Below, one piece after another: positions 26,757-36,803 of a stretch of DNA of 64,000 bases (position 1 is the stretch's first letter; each line of letters begins with the position of its first letter). Under the pieces are notes generated by a model that did no database searches, was not told the origin of the DNA, and saw only the letters and a list, made by a program, of their open reading frames with translations. A program made the translations under genes and the position numbers. The DNA is from Acidimicrobiia bacterium (lineage in GTDB: Bacteria; Actinomycetota; Acidimicrobiia; IMCC26256; JAOSJM01), in contig JAOSJM010000001.1 in the NCBI GenBank assembly GCA_027494165.1, forward strand, positions 558,001-622,000, read 5' to 3'.

Positions 26757-28536
26757 GTGACGCGAACGTCAGGTACGCCGCTGCGCCGCAAGGACGTGCC
26801 CGCGCCCGGGCAGGCACCGCTCCCGGCGCCCGACGCGGCGGCGCTCCTGCGCCGCAACGCCACCGACCCGCGGGTCCGCGACCGCCCGGCGATCCGGTTC
26901 GGCGAGCGGGTCTGGACCCACGGCGAGTACATCGCCGAGTCGTGCCGGTGGGCCAACCTCTTCCTCTCGCTCCTCCCCGAGGGACGTCCCCGGCACGTGG
27001 CCGTGCTCCTCGACAACGTCCCCGAGTACCTGTTCGCCTTCGGCGGTGCCGCGCTCACCGGCTCGGCCGTCGTCGGCCTCAACCACACGCGCCGGGGCGA
27101 GCACCTGCTGCGCGACGTGGAGCACACCGACTGCGGGCTCGTGGTCACCGAGCCCCGCCACCAGGGCCTGCTGGCCCCGATCGCCGACCGGCTCCCGGTC
27201 CCCGCCGGCAACCTGCTCGTGACCACCGCGTCGGCCGAGCCGGGCGACCCCCCGGTGTCGCTCGGCCGCCGCCTCGAGAACGACCTCGGGGCGATGCCGG
27301 GCACCGACCCGGGCATCGAGCCCGACGTCGACACGACCTGGGCCCTCATCTTCACCTCGGGTACGTCCGACGCCCCCAAGGCGGTGATCTGCTCCCAGCG
27401 GCGCCTGCTCGTCACGGGCAACCGGATGGGCATCATCATGGACCTCGGGCCGGGCGACGTCGGGTACGTCTGCATGCCGCTGTTCCACTCGAACGCGGTG
27501 CAGGTCGGTTGGGCGCCGTCGCTCGTCCACGGGGCGTCGGTCGGGCTGGCCCGGCGGTTCAGCGCCTCGGGGTGGCTCCCCGACGTCCGCCGCTACGGCG
27601 CCACCTACTTCAACTACACGGGCAAGCCCCTGGCCTACATCCTCGCCACCCCCGAGCGGCCCGACGACGCCGACAACACCCTGCGGGTGGCCTTCGGCAA
27701 CGAGGGCTCGCCCGAGGTCGTCGAGGCGTTCGCCCGGCGCTTCGGGGTCGACGTCATCGACGCCTACGGCGCCACCGAGGGGGGGGGTCGCGGTGAACCG
27801 GGCCGCCGAGGACCGGCCGGGGGCCCTCGGGACCGTCGGCGCCACGGTCAAGGTGGTGGACGAGGACGGGAACGAGCGGCCCCGGGCTCGCTTCGACGCC
27901 GAGGGCCGGCTCGCCAACGCGCCCGAGTGCGTGGGGGAGATCGTCAACACCGGCGGGGTGGGCCCCTTCGAGGGCTACTACAACAACCCCGAGGCCACGC
28001 AGCGCACCACGCGGTTCGGATGGTACTGGTCGGGAGACCTCGGGTACGTCGACGAGGACGGCTACCTCTACTTCGCCGGGCGCAACGCGGACTGGATCCG
28101 GGTCGACGGCGAGAACTTCCCGGCCGGGCCCATCGAGAAGGCCCTGAGCCGCCACCCCGACGTCGTGCTGGCCGCCGCGTACGGCGTGCCCGACGACCAG
28201 GCCGGCGACCAGGTGATGGCCGGCCTCGTGCTCCGGGCGGGCGCGGCCTTCGACGCCGAGGCCTTCGCGGCCTGGCTCGACGGGCAGGAGGAGATCGGTC
28301 CCAAGTGGCGCCCACGCTACGTCCGCATCCTCGCCGACCCGTCCACCACGGGGACGAACAAGATCGTGAAGCGCGTCCTGGTCCACGAGAAGTGGCGGAC
28401 CGACCGGGTCGGGGGCGACCGCGTGTACGTGCGACCCCGGGGCGAGCCCGGCTACCGGCCCTTCACGGCCGACGACGAGGCGGCGCTGGAGGCGTCGTTC
28501 CGGCACCAAGGGCGCGACCGCTTCTGGGACCTGTGA
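26757..28536 (+). CDS. Acyl-CoA synthetase, FadD17-like, one frameshift
   Basis: Starts at the GTG at 26757. P-loop TWALIFTSGTSDAPKAVICS; substrate-pocket stretch YFNYTGKPLAYILATPERPD, which is characteristic of the FadD17 branch found with steroid side-chain degradation in mycobacteria; then YGATEGG. Nine G in a row at 27779-27787 contain one too many. Removing one gives TEGGVAVNRAAEDRPGALG and a normal C-terminus with SGDLGYVDEDGYLYFAGRN, RVDGENFPAGPIEKALS and the Lys in TGTNKIVKRVLVHEKW. Corrected length is about 592 residues. An acyl-CoA dehydrogenase follows after 16 bases. A perfect TGACG-N4-CGTCA site sits on the start codon. Confidence 0.85.
26758..26771 (+). promoter_or_regulatory. 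Perfect TGACG-N4-CGTCA site at the fadD start (site 3)
   Basis: TGACGCGAACGTCA overlaps the GTG start at 26757, and a TAGCCT hexamer lies about 12 bases upstream. A leaderless or near-leaderless transcript repressed from this site would explain the position. Confidence 0.6.
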
Positions 28537-28552
28537 GCCCCGCGGTGATGCG

Positions 28553-29716
28553 ATGGACCTGAGCTTCACGGTCGAGGAGCAGGCCTTCGCCGGCGAGGTG
28601 CGGGCCTGGCTCGCGGAGCACCTCGAGCGGCCGCCGAGGTTCGCCGCCCTCGACGACGAGATCGCGTGGGGGCGGCGCTGGCAGGCGAAGCTCGCCGCGG
28701 GCCGCTGGGTCGGCATCCACTGGCCGGCCGAGTACGGCGGGCGGGGTGCCTCGCCGGTCCAGGTCGCCATCTTCAACATGGAGTACGCCCGGTCCCGCGC
28801 CCTCCAGCCGGTGAACCGGGTGGGCGTCAACCTGGCCGGCCCCACCCTCCTCGCCCACGGGTCGGAGGACCAGAAGCGGCGGTGGCTGCCGAGCATCCTC
28901 GACGCCAGCGAGATCTGGTGCCAACTCTTCTCCGAGCCCGGCGCGGGCTCCGACCTCGCCTCGCTGTCCACGCGGGCCACGCCGGTCGAGGGGGGCTGGT
29001 CGCTCACCGGCCAGAAGGTCTGGACCAGCTACGCCCAGTACGCCCGGTGGGGGATCTGCCTGGCCCGGACCGACCCGGAGGCGCCCCGGCACCGTGGCCT
29101 CTCGTACCTGGTCGTCGACATGGAGACGCCCGGCATCGAGATCCGCCCCCTCGTGCAGATCACCGGGGAGGCCGAGTTCAACGAGGTGTTCCTGGACGGC
29201 GTGTTCGTGCCCGAGGACCACCTCGTCGGCGGCCTCCACCAGGGGTGGGCGGTGGCCAACACGACCCTGGCCCACGAGCGCGGGACGGCGTTCCCGTTCA
29301 AGGAGCAGGTCGTCCACGAGGTGTACCTCGACGAGCTGTTCGCGCTCGCCGCCGAGCGGGGCGTGCTCGACGACCACGCCGTCGCGGACGGCCTGGCCCG
29401 GTCGTTCGTGGAGCTGCGGGTGCTCCGGCTCCACAACTGGCGGACGCTGTCACGCCTCTCGCGCGGCCTCGAGCCGGGACCGGAGTCGAGCTGGGTCAAG
29501 CTGGCCTGGACCGACATGACCCAGCACCTGTCGGAGACCGCGCTCGCTGTGGTCGGTGAGGCCGCACCGCTCTCCCTCGAGGCCGAGGGCGTGCCGGCCG
29601 GAGGCCGGTGGCAGCGCCAGTGGCTCTGGAGCCACGCCGCCTCCATCGCGGGCGGCACGTCCGAGGTGCAGCGGACCATCATCGGCGAGCGCATCCTCGG
29701 CCTGCCGCGCGGCTGA
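28553..29716 (+). CDS. Acyl-CoA dehydrogenase (FadE type)
   Basis: 387 residues, ATG at 28553, 16 bases after the ligase. The N-terminal domain LSFTVEEQAFAGEVRAWL leads to IHWPAEYGGRGASPVQVAIF, the FAD-contact stretch QLFSEPGAGSDLASLSTRA and the middle-domain GWSLTGQKVWTSYAQYARWG. The C-terminus has SIAGGTSEVQRTIIGERILG. It resembles the alpha subunits of heteromeric FadE pairs used on bulky (steroid-like) substrates. No obvious catalytic Glu is placed as in straight-chain enzymes, so it may act with a partner such as one of the dehydrogenases at 49-52 kb. The flavin-dependent alpha,beta-desaturation step would follow the upstream ligase directly. Confidence 0.9.
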   Translation: MDLSFTVEEQAFAGEVRAWLAEHLERPPRFAALDDEIAWGRRWQAKLAAGRWVGIHWPAEYGGRGASPVQVAIFNMEYARSRALQPVNRVGVNLAGPTLLAHGSEDQKRRWLPSILDASEIWCQLFSEPGAGSDLASLSTRATPVEGGWSLTGQKVWTSYAQYARWGICLARTDPEAPRHRGLSYLVVDMETPGIEIRPLVQITGEAEFNEVFLDGVFVPEDHLVGGLHQGWAVANTTLAHERGTAFPFKEQVVHEVYLDELFALAAERGVLDDHAVADGLARSFVELRVLRLHNWRTLSRLSRGLEPGPESSWVKLAWTDMTQHLSETALAVVGEAAPLSLEAEGVPAGGRWQRQWLWSHAASIAGGTSEVQRTIIGERILGLPRG

Positions 29717-29782
29717 CCGTCCCGCGGGACGGCGGTTCCGTCGCGGCGCGAGGATCGGGCGGGAGCAGGGCGGGAAGGGGGG

Positions 29783-30172
29783 ATGACGATGGCGACGGTG
29801 AGGGTGACCGGCTTCGACCACCTGGTCCTGATCGTCGAGGACGTCGAGCGGTCACTGGCCTGGTACGCGGGAGAGCTGGGCCTCGAGGGCCTGCGGGTGG
29901 ACGAGTGGCGCCGGGGCGAGGTGCTGTTCCCGTCGCTGCGCGTCGACTCCACGACGATCATCGACCTGCTCCCGGGGGAGCGGGGCGGGCGGAACGTCGA
30001 CCACCTGTGCCTCGTCGTCGAGCCCACCGACCTGCCCGAGCTGGCGGCCTCGGGCCGCCTCGAGGTCGTGGGCGGGCCGACCGACGGCCTCTTCGGCGCC
30101 CGGGGCGAGGCCACCAGCCTGTACGTGCGGGACCCCGACGGGAACGTCGTGGAGCTCCGGCACTACGGATGA
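29783..30172 (+). CDS. VOC family protein (glyoxalase/bleomycin resistance fold)
   Basis: 129 residues with the two beta-alpha-beta-beta-beta modules of the vicinal-oxygen-chelate fold. GFDHLVLIVEDVERSLAWYA holds the first metal His, NVDHLCLVVEPTDLPELAA the second, and SLYVRDPDGNVVELRHYG the final Glu. It could be a dioxygenase, isomerase or lyase, and the family does not tell which. It lies 66 bases after the acyl-CoA dehydrogenase on the same strand. A second ATG at 29789 is as good a start as 29783. Confidence 0.88.
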   Translation: MTMATVRVTGFDHLVLIVEDVERSLAWYAGELGLEGLRVDEWRRGEVLFPSLRVDSTTIIDLLPGERGGRNVDHLCLVVEPTDLPELAASGRLEVVGGPTDGLFGARGEATSLYVRDPDGNVVELRHYG

Positions 30173-30230
30173 GCGCGCCGGGGGCCCCGGTGCCGGCGTT
30201 CGGCGCGCCTCCCCTGCTCACCGAGCGGCG

Positions 30231-31418
30231 TCAGAGCCCGTAGAGAGCGGCGGCGCTGGCCCCGGCCACCTGGCGCTGCTGTTCCTCGGTGAGCGGCGCG
30301 ATCGCGTCGCGCAGCTCCGCGGTCGTGCCGGGGAACTTGGCGTCGGGGTGCGGGTAGTCCGAGGCCCACACGATCCGCTCGGCGCCGACGAGGGGTGAGT
30401 TCGCCGTGAAGGCCAGGGTGGACTCGTCGGGGTCGAAGCTGATCCAGCCCTGGCGGCGGAAGTACCCGGAGGGCGCCATCCGCAGGTCCGGGACGTCCCA
30501 GCCGAAGATCTCGGCGTGGTGGTCGAGGCGCTCCAGCCAGGGGACGACCCAGCCGCCGTTCGCCTCGAGGAACACGAGCCGGAGGTCCGGGAAGCGCTCG
30601 CAGACCCCGCCCGCCAGGAGGAAGGCCATGGTCGTCATCATGTCGAAGGGGTTGGCGAGCGCCTGGGTGAAGAAGATGTTGTCGATGTCGACGGTGCCGC
30701 CCTCCCCCGGGGGCATGGCCGAGGTGCCGAGCCGGTGCAGGCGGAGCCCCAGGCAGGCGCCGGGCAGGTCGGCGGCGAGGAACGGGTGGAACCCGACGGC
30801 GAGGCCGGTGTCGGAGGCGGCGCGCCACAGCGGCTCGTACACCTCGTGGTGGAGGGGCCGCCAGCCCTCGGTCGGGTTGGGGCGCAGCAGGACCCCGACG
30901 ATCCCCGGGCGGGCGGCGACCCGGCGGATCTCGGCAGCGGCCCGCTCGACGTCCTGCTGGGGGACGACCGCGACGCCGAAGAGCCGGCCGTCGCCGTCGG
31001 CGACGTGGTCGGAGAGCCAGTCGTTGTAGGCGCGGCACTGGACCTCGGCGAGGTCGACGTCGTCCAGCGCGGCGATCCCGAGGAGCATGGTGGGGTACAG
31101 GACCGACTGGTCGATCCCGTCGGCCTCCATGTCGACCAGCCGGGCCTTGGCGTCGTAGGCCGCCGGGCGCACCTCGGTGTAGCGGAGCTCGCCCCGTTGG
31201 GCCCGCTCACGCTCCTCTGCGGACATGCCGGCGGTCCCGGCGAGGGCCAGGCCGTTGGCCCGCATCCGGCGGTCGCCGAAGACGTTCCACTCGACGCCGT
31301 CGGTGTCGGTCTCGATGTGCCAGATCCGGTCCCGGTGCCCTGCCGGGGCGTAGTCGAGCATCCCGGTCGGGTGCTCCAGGACGTGGCCGTCGGCGTCGAC
31401 GAAGCGCAGCGTGCCCAT
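30231..31418 (-). CDS. Amidohydrolase-2 family protein, paralogue 1
   Basis: 395 residues from the ATG at 31418, with AGGAGGGGGG upstream. The N-terminal VDADGHVLEHP carries the D-x-D-x-H type metal ligands of the ACMSD/gamma-resorcylate decarboxylase-like amidohydrolases. LEANGGWVVPWLERLDHHAE and IVWASDYPHPDAKFPGTTAE provide the later His and Asp ligands. Typical reactions are decarboxylation or hydrolysis of ring-derived acids; the substrate is unknown. Two more paralogues are at 36881 and 38973. It is convergent with the VOC gene and lies downstream of the aldehyde dehydrogenase on the same strand. Confidence 0.87.
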   Translation of the reverse strand: MGTLRFVDADGHVLEHPTGMLDYAPAGHRDRIWHIETDTDGVEWNVFGDRRMRANGLALAGTAGMSAEERERAQRGELRYTEVRPAAYDAKARLVDMEADGIDQSVLYPTMLLGIAALDDVDLAEVQCRAYNDWLSDHVADGDGRLFGVAVVPQQDVERAAAEIRRVAARPGIVGVLLRPNPTEGWRPLHHEVYEPLWRAASDTGLAVGFHPFLAADLPGACLGLRLHRLGTSAMPPGEGGTVDIDNIFFTQALANPFDMMTTMAFLLAGGVCERFPDLRLVFLEANGGWVVPWLERLDHHAEIFGWDVPDLRMAPSGYFRRQGWISFDPDESTLAFTANSPLVGAERIVWASDYPHPDAKFPGTTAELRDAIAPLTEEQQRQVAGASAAALYGL

Positions 31419-31536
31419 CACGCGTCCCCCCTCCTCGCGTGCCCCCTCGGGCGACCCCGGCGATCGGCCGGGCGCGCCACCACGCTGCCCGCTCGCGGGG
31501 TGGCGGGCAAGGGGGAAAGGGTACGCAGGCGCGTCG

Positions 31537-32952
31537 CTACAGGAAGCGCCGCATCAGCTTCTTCTTGAGGGCCGTGTACGGCGGGTACGCGACCTTCGGG
31601 TCGAAGCGGGTCGACTTGACGAGAACGCTCTTGCGGTGGCTGAACGTCTCGAAGGTCGCCCGGCCGTGGTAGGCGCCCATGCCGCTCGGCCCCACGCCGC
31701 CGAAGGGCAGGCTGGGCAGCGTGAGGTGGTAGAGGGTGGCGTTCACGCACACACCCCCCGAGCTCGTGCGCTCGACGACCCGTTCCGTGACCGACGACTG
31801 CTCGGAGAACACGTAGAGAGCCAGGGGCTTGTCGCGCTCGTTGACGAAGTGGATGGCGGCGTCGACGTCGGGCACGGTCAGGACCGGGAGGATCGGCCCG
31901 AAGATCTCCTCCTGCATCACGGGGTCCTCGGGCTTCACGTCCCGCAGCACCGTGGGGGCGATGTACCGCTCGGCCGCGTCGGTCTCGCCGCCGAAGGCGA
32001 CCGTCCCCGACCCCAGCAGCGTCGTGAGCCGGTCGAAGTGCCGACCGTTGACGATGCGGCCGTAGTCGGGGCTGCGCCTGGGGTCGGGGCCGTAGAAGGA
32101 GCGGACGGCCTCGCGGATGTGCTCGACGAGCGGCTCCTCGACCGGGGCGTCGACGAGCACGTAGTCGGGCGCGACGCAGGTCTGGCCCGAGTTCAGGTAC
32201 TTGCCCCAGGCGATGCGCCGGGCGGCCACCTCGAGGTTGGCGTGGCGGTCGACGATGACCGGGCTCTTGCCGCCGAGCTCGAGGGTGACCGGGGTGAGGT
32301 GCTGGGCGGCCGCCTCCATCACCACCCGGGCCACGGTGCCGTTGCCCGTGTAGAAGATGTGGTCGAACCGCTCGCCCAGCAGGGCCTGGGTCTCGGGTAC
32401 GCCCCCCTCCACGACGGCGATGCAATCGCGGTCGAGGTACTCGGGGACGATCCGGGCCAGGAGCGCCGAGACGTTGGCCGAGACCTCGGAGGGCTTGATG
32501 ACGGCGCAGTTCCCGGCCGCCACCGCTCCGGCGAGGGGGAGGAGCACGAGCTGCACGGGGTAGTTCCAGGGGCCGATGACGAGCGCCACCCCGAGGGGCT
32601 CGCGGTGGATGGCGGCCCTGGCCGGGCGCTGGAAGAGCGGGGTGGCCACCCGCTCGGGCTTCATCCAGCGGTCGAGGTGCCGGAGCATGTAGTCGATCTC
32701 GCTCACGACGTAGCCGAGGTCGGTGGCCCAGCCCTCGATCGGCGGCTTGCCGAGGTCGGCGGCGAGGGCGGCGAGGAGCTCGTCCTCGCGCTCGGCGAGG
32801 AGGGTCTTGATCCCCTCGAGCTGCTCCTTGCGCCAGGGCGCGTGGTGGGTGCGACCGGTCTCGTACTCCTCCCGGATCCGGGTGACGAGCTTCGGCACCT
32901 CCTCGACGCCGACGGCGGGCGCGTCCGTCGTGCTCGGGGCGGACTGGGCCAT
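31537..32952 (-). CDS. Aldehyde dehydrogenase family protein (ALDH3-like)
   Basis: 471 residues. Substrate/NAD residues are present: [20 protein letters not shown] with [19 protein letters not shown] (general-base Glu) and [15 protein letters not shown] (catalytic Cys). The C-terminal [20 protein letters not shown] is typical of the class 3 group that oxidises fatty or aromatic aldehydes to acids without a long oligomerisation tail. Intact and full length. It is upstream of amidohydrolase paralogue 1 on the same strand, with 118 bases between them. Confidence 0.93.
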   Translation of the reverse strand: MAQSAPSTTDAPAVGVEEVPKLVTRIREEYETGRTHHAPWRKEQLEGIKTLLAEREDELLAALAADLGKPPIEGWATDLGYVVSEIDYMLRHLDRWMKPERVATPLFQRPARAAIHREPLGVALVIGPWNYPVQLVLLPLAGAVAAGNCAVIKPSEVSANVSALLARIVPEYLDRDCIAVVEGGVPETQALLGERFDHIFYTGNGTVARVVMEAAAQHLTPVTLELGGKSPVIVDRHANLEVAARRIAWGKYLNSGQTCVAPDYVLVDAPVEEPLVEHIREAVRSFYGPDPRRSPDYGRIVNGRHFDRLTTLLGSGTVAFGGETDAAERYIAPTVLRDVKPEDPVMQEEIFGPILPVLTVPDVDAAIHFVNERDKPLALYVFSEQSSVTERVVERTSSGGVCVNATLYHLTLPSLPFGGVGPSGMGAYHGRATFETFSHRKSVLVKSTRFDPKVAYPPYTALKKKLMRRFL

Positions 32953-33180
32953 CGTGGCTCCTCTCGTCGTGGGGCCGGGCTCGCCCGGGTCGCGGTGGGC
33001 CGGGCTCGCCCTGCCACCACGGTAGGCGCGAGGTGCTTCGCTCCGCCGGGCGGTGATGGCGCGCCCCCTCCCTGTCTGCCGGGTCCGCGCCGGGTTGGTG
33101 CGGTTTCCGGGCCGTGGAGCCCGCTTCCGCGCCGACCCGGCGAGGCTCGGGGCGAGGGCTCGGGGGCGAGGGTTCGGGGG

Positions 33181-33890
33181 TCAGTGCCGGTCGAGCGGCT
33201 CGAGGAGCTCGAGCAACCCCCGAGCTCCGAGACGACCGGCACGTCCTCGGCGGCCGGGTCGTCGGGGGCACCCGGGTCGGGCCAGCGCCCCTCCCGGCGG
33301 ACGTAGATCGCGCGCATCCCCATGGCGCAGGGGCCGGCGACGTCGGGGCCCCAGGTGTCGCCGACGAACAGGACGTCGCGGGGCTCCAGCTCGAGGGTGG
33401 CGAGCGTGTGGTCGTAGATCCGGGGATGGGGCTTGCGAGCGCCGACCCACGCCGAGGACACGAGCACGTCGACGTGGGCGCGCAACCCGGTCTCCTCGAC
33501 CGCCTCGGCGAGGTCCCAGTCCCAGTTCGAGCACACCGCCAGCCGCAGGCCCCGGTCGCGCAGGGCGGCCAGGACGGCCGGGACCTCGTCGTAGGCCTCG
33601 AGCACCCGGTTCGCCATGCCCGTGCGCAGCTTCTCGAGGATCACCGCGTACTCGCCCGGGTGCACGTCGCACTCGCCGAGCATCCCGAGCAGGCGCGCCT
33701 CCTGCCAGGCGACGTAGTGGTCGCGGCTGCGCGAGTGCTCGAGGTGCTCGATGCCGTCGTCGAGCCAGAACCGGTCGCGGACCGCGTCGGCCAGGTCGTA
33801 GCCGTGCTCGGCCAGGACGTCGCCGGCCGAGGTCCACCGCGTCGCCTCGGCGAGGGTCCCGTAGAAGTCGAGCAGCACCGCGCGCAGCAT
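33181..33890 (-). CDS. HAD superfamily hydrolase, frameshift near the C-terminus
   Basis: Starts at the ATG at 33890 with motif I LRAVLLDFYGTLAEATRWT (nucleophile Asp). Motif II is in LRLAVCSNWDWDLAEAVEET, motif III Lys in VGARKPHPRIYDHTLATLEL and motif IV in DVLFVGDTWGPDVAGPCAMG. This matches the phosphoglycolate phosphatase/haloacid dehalogenase-like group. Near 33220 a run of five G should probably be six, giving ELGGLLELLEPLDRH and a stop at 33181 (about 236 residues). Without that change the frame would run on for hundreds of meaningless codons. The substrate is unknown. Confidence 0.83.
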
Positions 33891-33962
33891 CGACTCATCG
33901 TCGCGCGCTCCGTCCCCCCGTGGCGGCCATGGAGGTCGGGGGGGCGGCACTAGCCTGACGGC

Positions 33963-34508
33963 GTGCGCCGGTGGTGGTCCGCCCTCGCGATCGTGGCCCT
34001 CCTCGCGGCCTGCGGCGACGACGGCGGGGAGCGCACCGAGGACGTCCCCGAGGCCGACGTCTCCGTCGAGCTCACCAGCCCCGCGTTCGGTGAGGGCGAG
34101 ACCATCCCCGTCGTCCACACCTGTGACGGCGAGGACGTCTCGCCTCCCCTGGCCTGGGGCGGGCTCCCCGAGGGCACGGCGGAGCTCTCCCTGATCGTGG
34201 AGGACCCCGACGCCCCCGGAGGCACCTTCGTCCACTGGGTGGTCTGGGGCATCCCGACCACGGTCACGGGCCTGGAGGAGGGATCGGTCCCCGCGCAGGC
34301 CAGCCAGGGGGAGAACAGCTTCGGGAGCACGGCCTGGGACGGACCCTGCCCGCCGGAGGGCGACGAGCCCCATCGCTACGTGTTCCGCCTGCTCGCGACC
34401 TCCGAGACCGTGTTCCTCGACGAGGGGGCGTCGGCCGACGACCTGCTGCGGGCGATCGACGAGATGGTGCTCGCCGAGGGGGAGCTGGTCGGGCGCTACG
34501 GACGCTGA
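33963..34508 (+). CDS. YbhB/YbcL (Raf kinase inhibitor-like, PEBP) lipoprotein
   Basis: 181 residues from the GTG at 33963. A short signal ends in the lipobox ALLAACGDDGG. The mature domain has the PEBP signature IVEDPDAPGGTFVHWVVWGI and the second conserved block PCPPEGDEPHRYVFRLLA. PEBP-fold proteins bind phosphate-containing or small anionic ligands; the bacterial cellular role is poorly defined. It stands alone, divergent from the HAD gene with about 70 bases between them. Confidence 0.9.
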   Translation: MRRWWSALAIVALLAACGDDGGERTEDVPEADVSVELTSPAFGEGETIPVVHTCDGEDVSPPLAWGGLPEGTAELSLIVEDPDAPGGTFVHWVVWGIPTTVTGLEEGSVPAQASQGENSFGSTAWDGPCPPEGDEPHRYVFRLLATSETVFLDEGASADDLLRAIDEMVLAEGELVGRYGR

Positions 34509-34572
34509 CGGCCCGCGCGTCGACACCCCTTCTCCCGGTCCTCTCCCGGCGCTCCCGTTCCTCGCGTTCCGG

Positions 34573-34761
34573 TCAGCGCACCGGGCGGTCGCGCCGGCCG
34601 GTGTCACGCGGTCGCACGGCGGCCCCGGCCACTCTCGGCCACGCGGCCGTGCTCGGGAAGCCCGGCTGGATCCGGCGGGGGTGCTCGTCGGCCAGGTGCG
34701 CCTCGACCTCCCATCGGTCGGCGAAGCGCAGCTCGCAGAGCGGGCACTGATGGACGGTCAT
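34573..34761 (-). CDS. Small C2H2 zinc-finger-like protein
   Basis: 62 residues from the ATG at 34761. The N-terminal CPLCELRFADRWEVEAHLAD + EH has the C-x2-C...H-x4-H spacing of a classical single zinc finger. The C-terminal half is Arg- and Pro-rich and could touch nucleic acid. Similar tiny finger proteins recur in actinobacteria without assigned function. The coding potential is supported by the motif at the very start, though the length is short. A 40-base nested palindrome lies upstream at 34809-34848. Confidence 0.6.
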   Translation of the reverse strand: MTVHQCPLCELRFADRWEVEAHLADEHPRRIQPGFPSTAAWPRVAGAAVRPRDTGRRDRPVR

Positions 34762-34808
34762 GGCCCTCTCCGTCCCCGGCGCCCGAGGGGGGCGGCCCGC
34801 GGGCGCCG

Positions 34809-34848
34809 ATGCTGGGTGCAACCGTATGGTCACACCATCCCCCAGCAT
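34809..34848. promoter_or_regulatory. Nested inverted repeats upstream of the zinc-finger gene
   Basis: Outer arms ATGCTGGG (34809-34816) and CCCAGCAT (34841-34848) enclose an inner palindrome ATGGT-CAC-ACCAT (34826-34838). This region is also noticeably more AT-rich than its surroundings. It lies 48 bases upstream of the zinc-finger start. It could be an operator or a cruciform. Confidence 0.5.
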
Positions 34849-34901
34849 GGGTCGCCCGCAGCCGGATGGCAAGGCGCGCCCGCCCGGGAGCGCTCGCGCC
34901 C

Positions 34902-36761
34902 TCAGCCCGCGGGCTCGACCGCCGGGACGAGCACCCTGTCCCCGGAGCCGTCGCCCGTGGTCCGGGCCGCGCGCACCTCGGCCCGCAGCCGCTCGGTGGC
35001 GTCGTGGTCGACGGAGAGGGTGAGCTCGTCGAGTGATCCGGTGAGGACCACGCCGTAGTCGGCCCGGGCCCCGTCGACGCTCACGTACTCGTCGAGCACG
35101 TCGTCGAGCACGGCGTGCGGATCACGGTCGAGCGGATCGCCCCAGCCCCCACCGCCGCCGTAGTCGTAGACGATCCGCTCGCCGGGTTCCATGGGCACCC
35201 AGTCCGCGGTGTGCTCGACGGTGACGGGGTGCTCGCTGCCCACCTTGAGCCGGAGAAGGTTGGGCTCGCCGGGCCGGCCACCGGCCACGCCCGGCATGGG
35301 GTACCTCATCCCGACCATGTACGTGTAGACCCTGGAGGGGACCAGGACCTCCTTCTCGTAGTGGCTCCCGCACAGGCCCCGCCACTGTCCGGGCCCACCG
35401 GAGTCGGTCCGGTAGTCGCGGCTCCACTGGACGTGGGGGAAGATGGCCTCGTTGATCTCGGCCGTGGCCTTCCACAGGTTTCCGAACGAGGCGTTCTGGG
35501 CGCCCCAGGCGTCCATCCCCCGGGCGGCGTTGCACCAGCCCGCGTAGACCTCGGCCGAGTGATCGGTGAAGGTGGCGCCCGTCCGGGGGTCGACGCCCAC
35601 GATGACGGTGGGGATCCCCGTCTTGTAGGTCTGGGGCACGGCCCGCTCCGGCGCGACCTGCTGGAGGGCGAGGGCGATGGCGTCGCCGACCTCGGTGCCG
35701 GGGTGGTGCGTCCCGGCGCTCACCGGCTTCCCGTAGGGCGGGTTGAGGACGCAGCCCTCGGGGATCACCAGGTCGATGCTCTCGAAGAAGCCCTCGTTCT
35801 TGGGGATGTCGGGGTCCATCATCGAGGCGATCTGGGAGATCGTGTAGCCGCGCGCGTTCCCGAAGCTCGACCAGGCCTGGAGCTCGGGCCGGTCGTCGGT
35901 CCCGGTGAAGTCGACGGTGAGGCGGTCGCCGTCGACGGTGATCTTCACGTGGATGCGGACGTCCTGGTTGCCCCAAGGGTCGTGGTCGGCGAAGGCGTCG
36001 GCCTCGTAGGTCCCGTCCGGCCACGACGCCACCTCCTCGCGGAAGCGGCGGGACGTCGAGTCGACGAAGTAGTCGACCGCGGCCTCGACGGCGTCGGCGC
36101 CGAACTGCTCCAGGATCTCGCCGAGCCGGGCGGCGCCGAGCCGGGCGGCGCCCATCTGGGCCCGGAGGTCGCCGAGGTACCCCGGGGTCCGGTTGTTGGC
36201 CCCGAGCATGTAGAGGATGTCGTCGCGCTCCTCGCCCTGGTCGACGACCTTCAGGGCCGGGACGCGCAGGCCCTCCCCCCAGATGTTGTCGACGGTGACG
36301 TTGTAGCCCCCGGTACCGACCCGCCCGTGTCGCCGTGGTGGCACTGGATGCTGGCCGTCAGCACGCGGCGCCCCTGGGCGAACACCGGCGCGAACACGTT
36401 GTAGTCGGGGGAGGTGGCCGCCCCCGTGGTAGGGGTCGTTGGCGAGGAACACGTCGCCGGGGCGGATGCGGTCGCCGTAGAACTCGGTGGCGAACCGCAC
36501 CGGCAGCGACGACGACAGCATGAGCTGGGGCACCCCGACCGAGACGGCCGCGAGCCGCCCGTTGCGGTCGAGGATCGAGGCGTTGCGCTCGTTGCTCTGG
36601 TTGAGGATGGGCGTCGTCGCGGTCCGCGACACGTAGACGGCCATCTCGAAGCAGATCGTCTCCATCCCGCTGCGGACGACCTCGGCCGTGACCGGGTCGA
36701 CGGCGCCATCCTCGGTCAGGCGAGGGCGTGGACGGGCGAGCGCGGCGAGGTCGGCGCGCAC
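34902..36761 (-). CDS. hyuB: Hydantoinase B/oxoprolinase family protein (two compensating frameshifts)
   Basis: Starts at the GTG at 36761 with a GAAGGGA ribosome site. DPVTAEVVRSGMETICFEMA and LPVRFATEFYGDRIRPGDVF are typical N-terminal HyuB blocks. Between about 36417 and 36317 the real sequence is in another frame (DYNVFAPVFAQGRRVLTASI); one loss and one gain cancel, so the outer frame is restored at GGYNVTVDNIWGEGLRVPAL. It ends with the conserved PGEPNLLRLKV and YDYGGGGGWGDPLDRDP. About 619 residues. HyuB works with HyuA in ATP-dependent cleavage of hydantoins, oxoproline or in acetone-carboxylase-like reactions. The only HyuA here is 5.6 kb away at 42359, with other genes between. Confidence 0.85.
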   Translation of the reverse strand: MRADLAALARPRPRLTEDGAVDPVTAEVVRSGMETICFEMAVYVSRTATTPILNQSNERNASILDRNGRLAAVSVGVPQLMLSSSLPVRFATEFYGDRIRPGDVFLANDPYHGGGHLPRLQRVRAGVRPGAPRADGQHPVPPRRHGRVGTGGYNVTVDNIWGEGLRVPALKVVDQGEERDDILYMLGANNRTPGYLGDLRAQMGAARLGAARLGEILEQFGADAVEAAVDYFVDSTSRRFREEVASWPDGTYEADAFADHDPWGNQDVRIHVKITVDGDRLTVDFTGTDDRPELQAWSSFGNARGYTISQIASMMDPDIPKNEGFFESIDLVIPEGCVLNPPYGKPVSAGTHHPGTEVGDAIALALQQVAPERAVPQTYKTGIPTVIVGVDPRTGATFTDHSAEVYAGWCNAARGMDAWGAQNASFGNLWKATAEINEAIFPHVQWSRDYRTDSGGPGQWRGLCGSHYEKEVLVPSRVYTYMVGMRYPMPGVAGGRPGEPNLLRLKVGSEHPVTVEHTADWVPMEPGERIVYDYGGGGGWGDPLDRDPHAVLDDVLDEYVSVDGARADYGVVLTGSLDELTLSVDHDATERLRAEVRAARTTGDGSGDRVLVPAVEPAG

Positions 36762-36803
36762 GGCGGTGCTCCCTTCGTCCTCCGGTCGAGCGATCGGGTG
36801 AGC

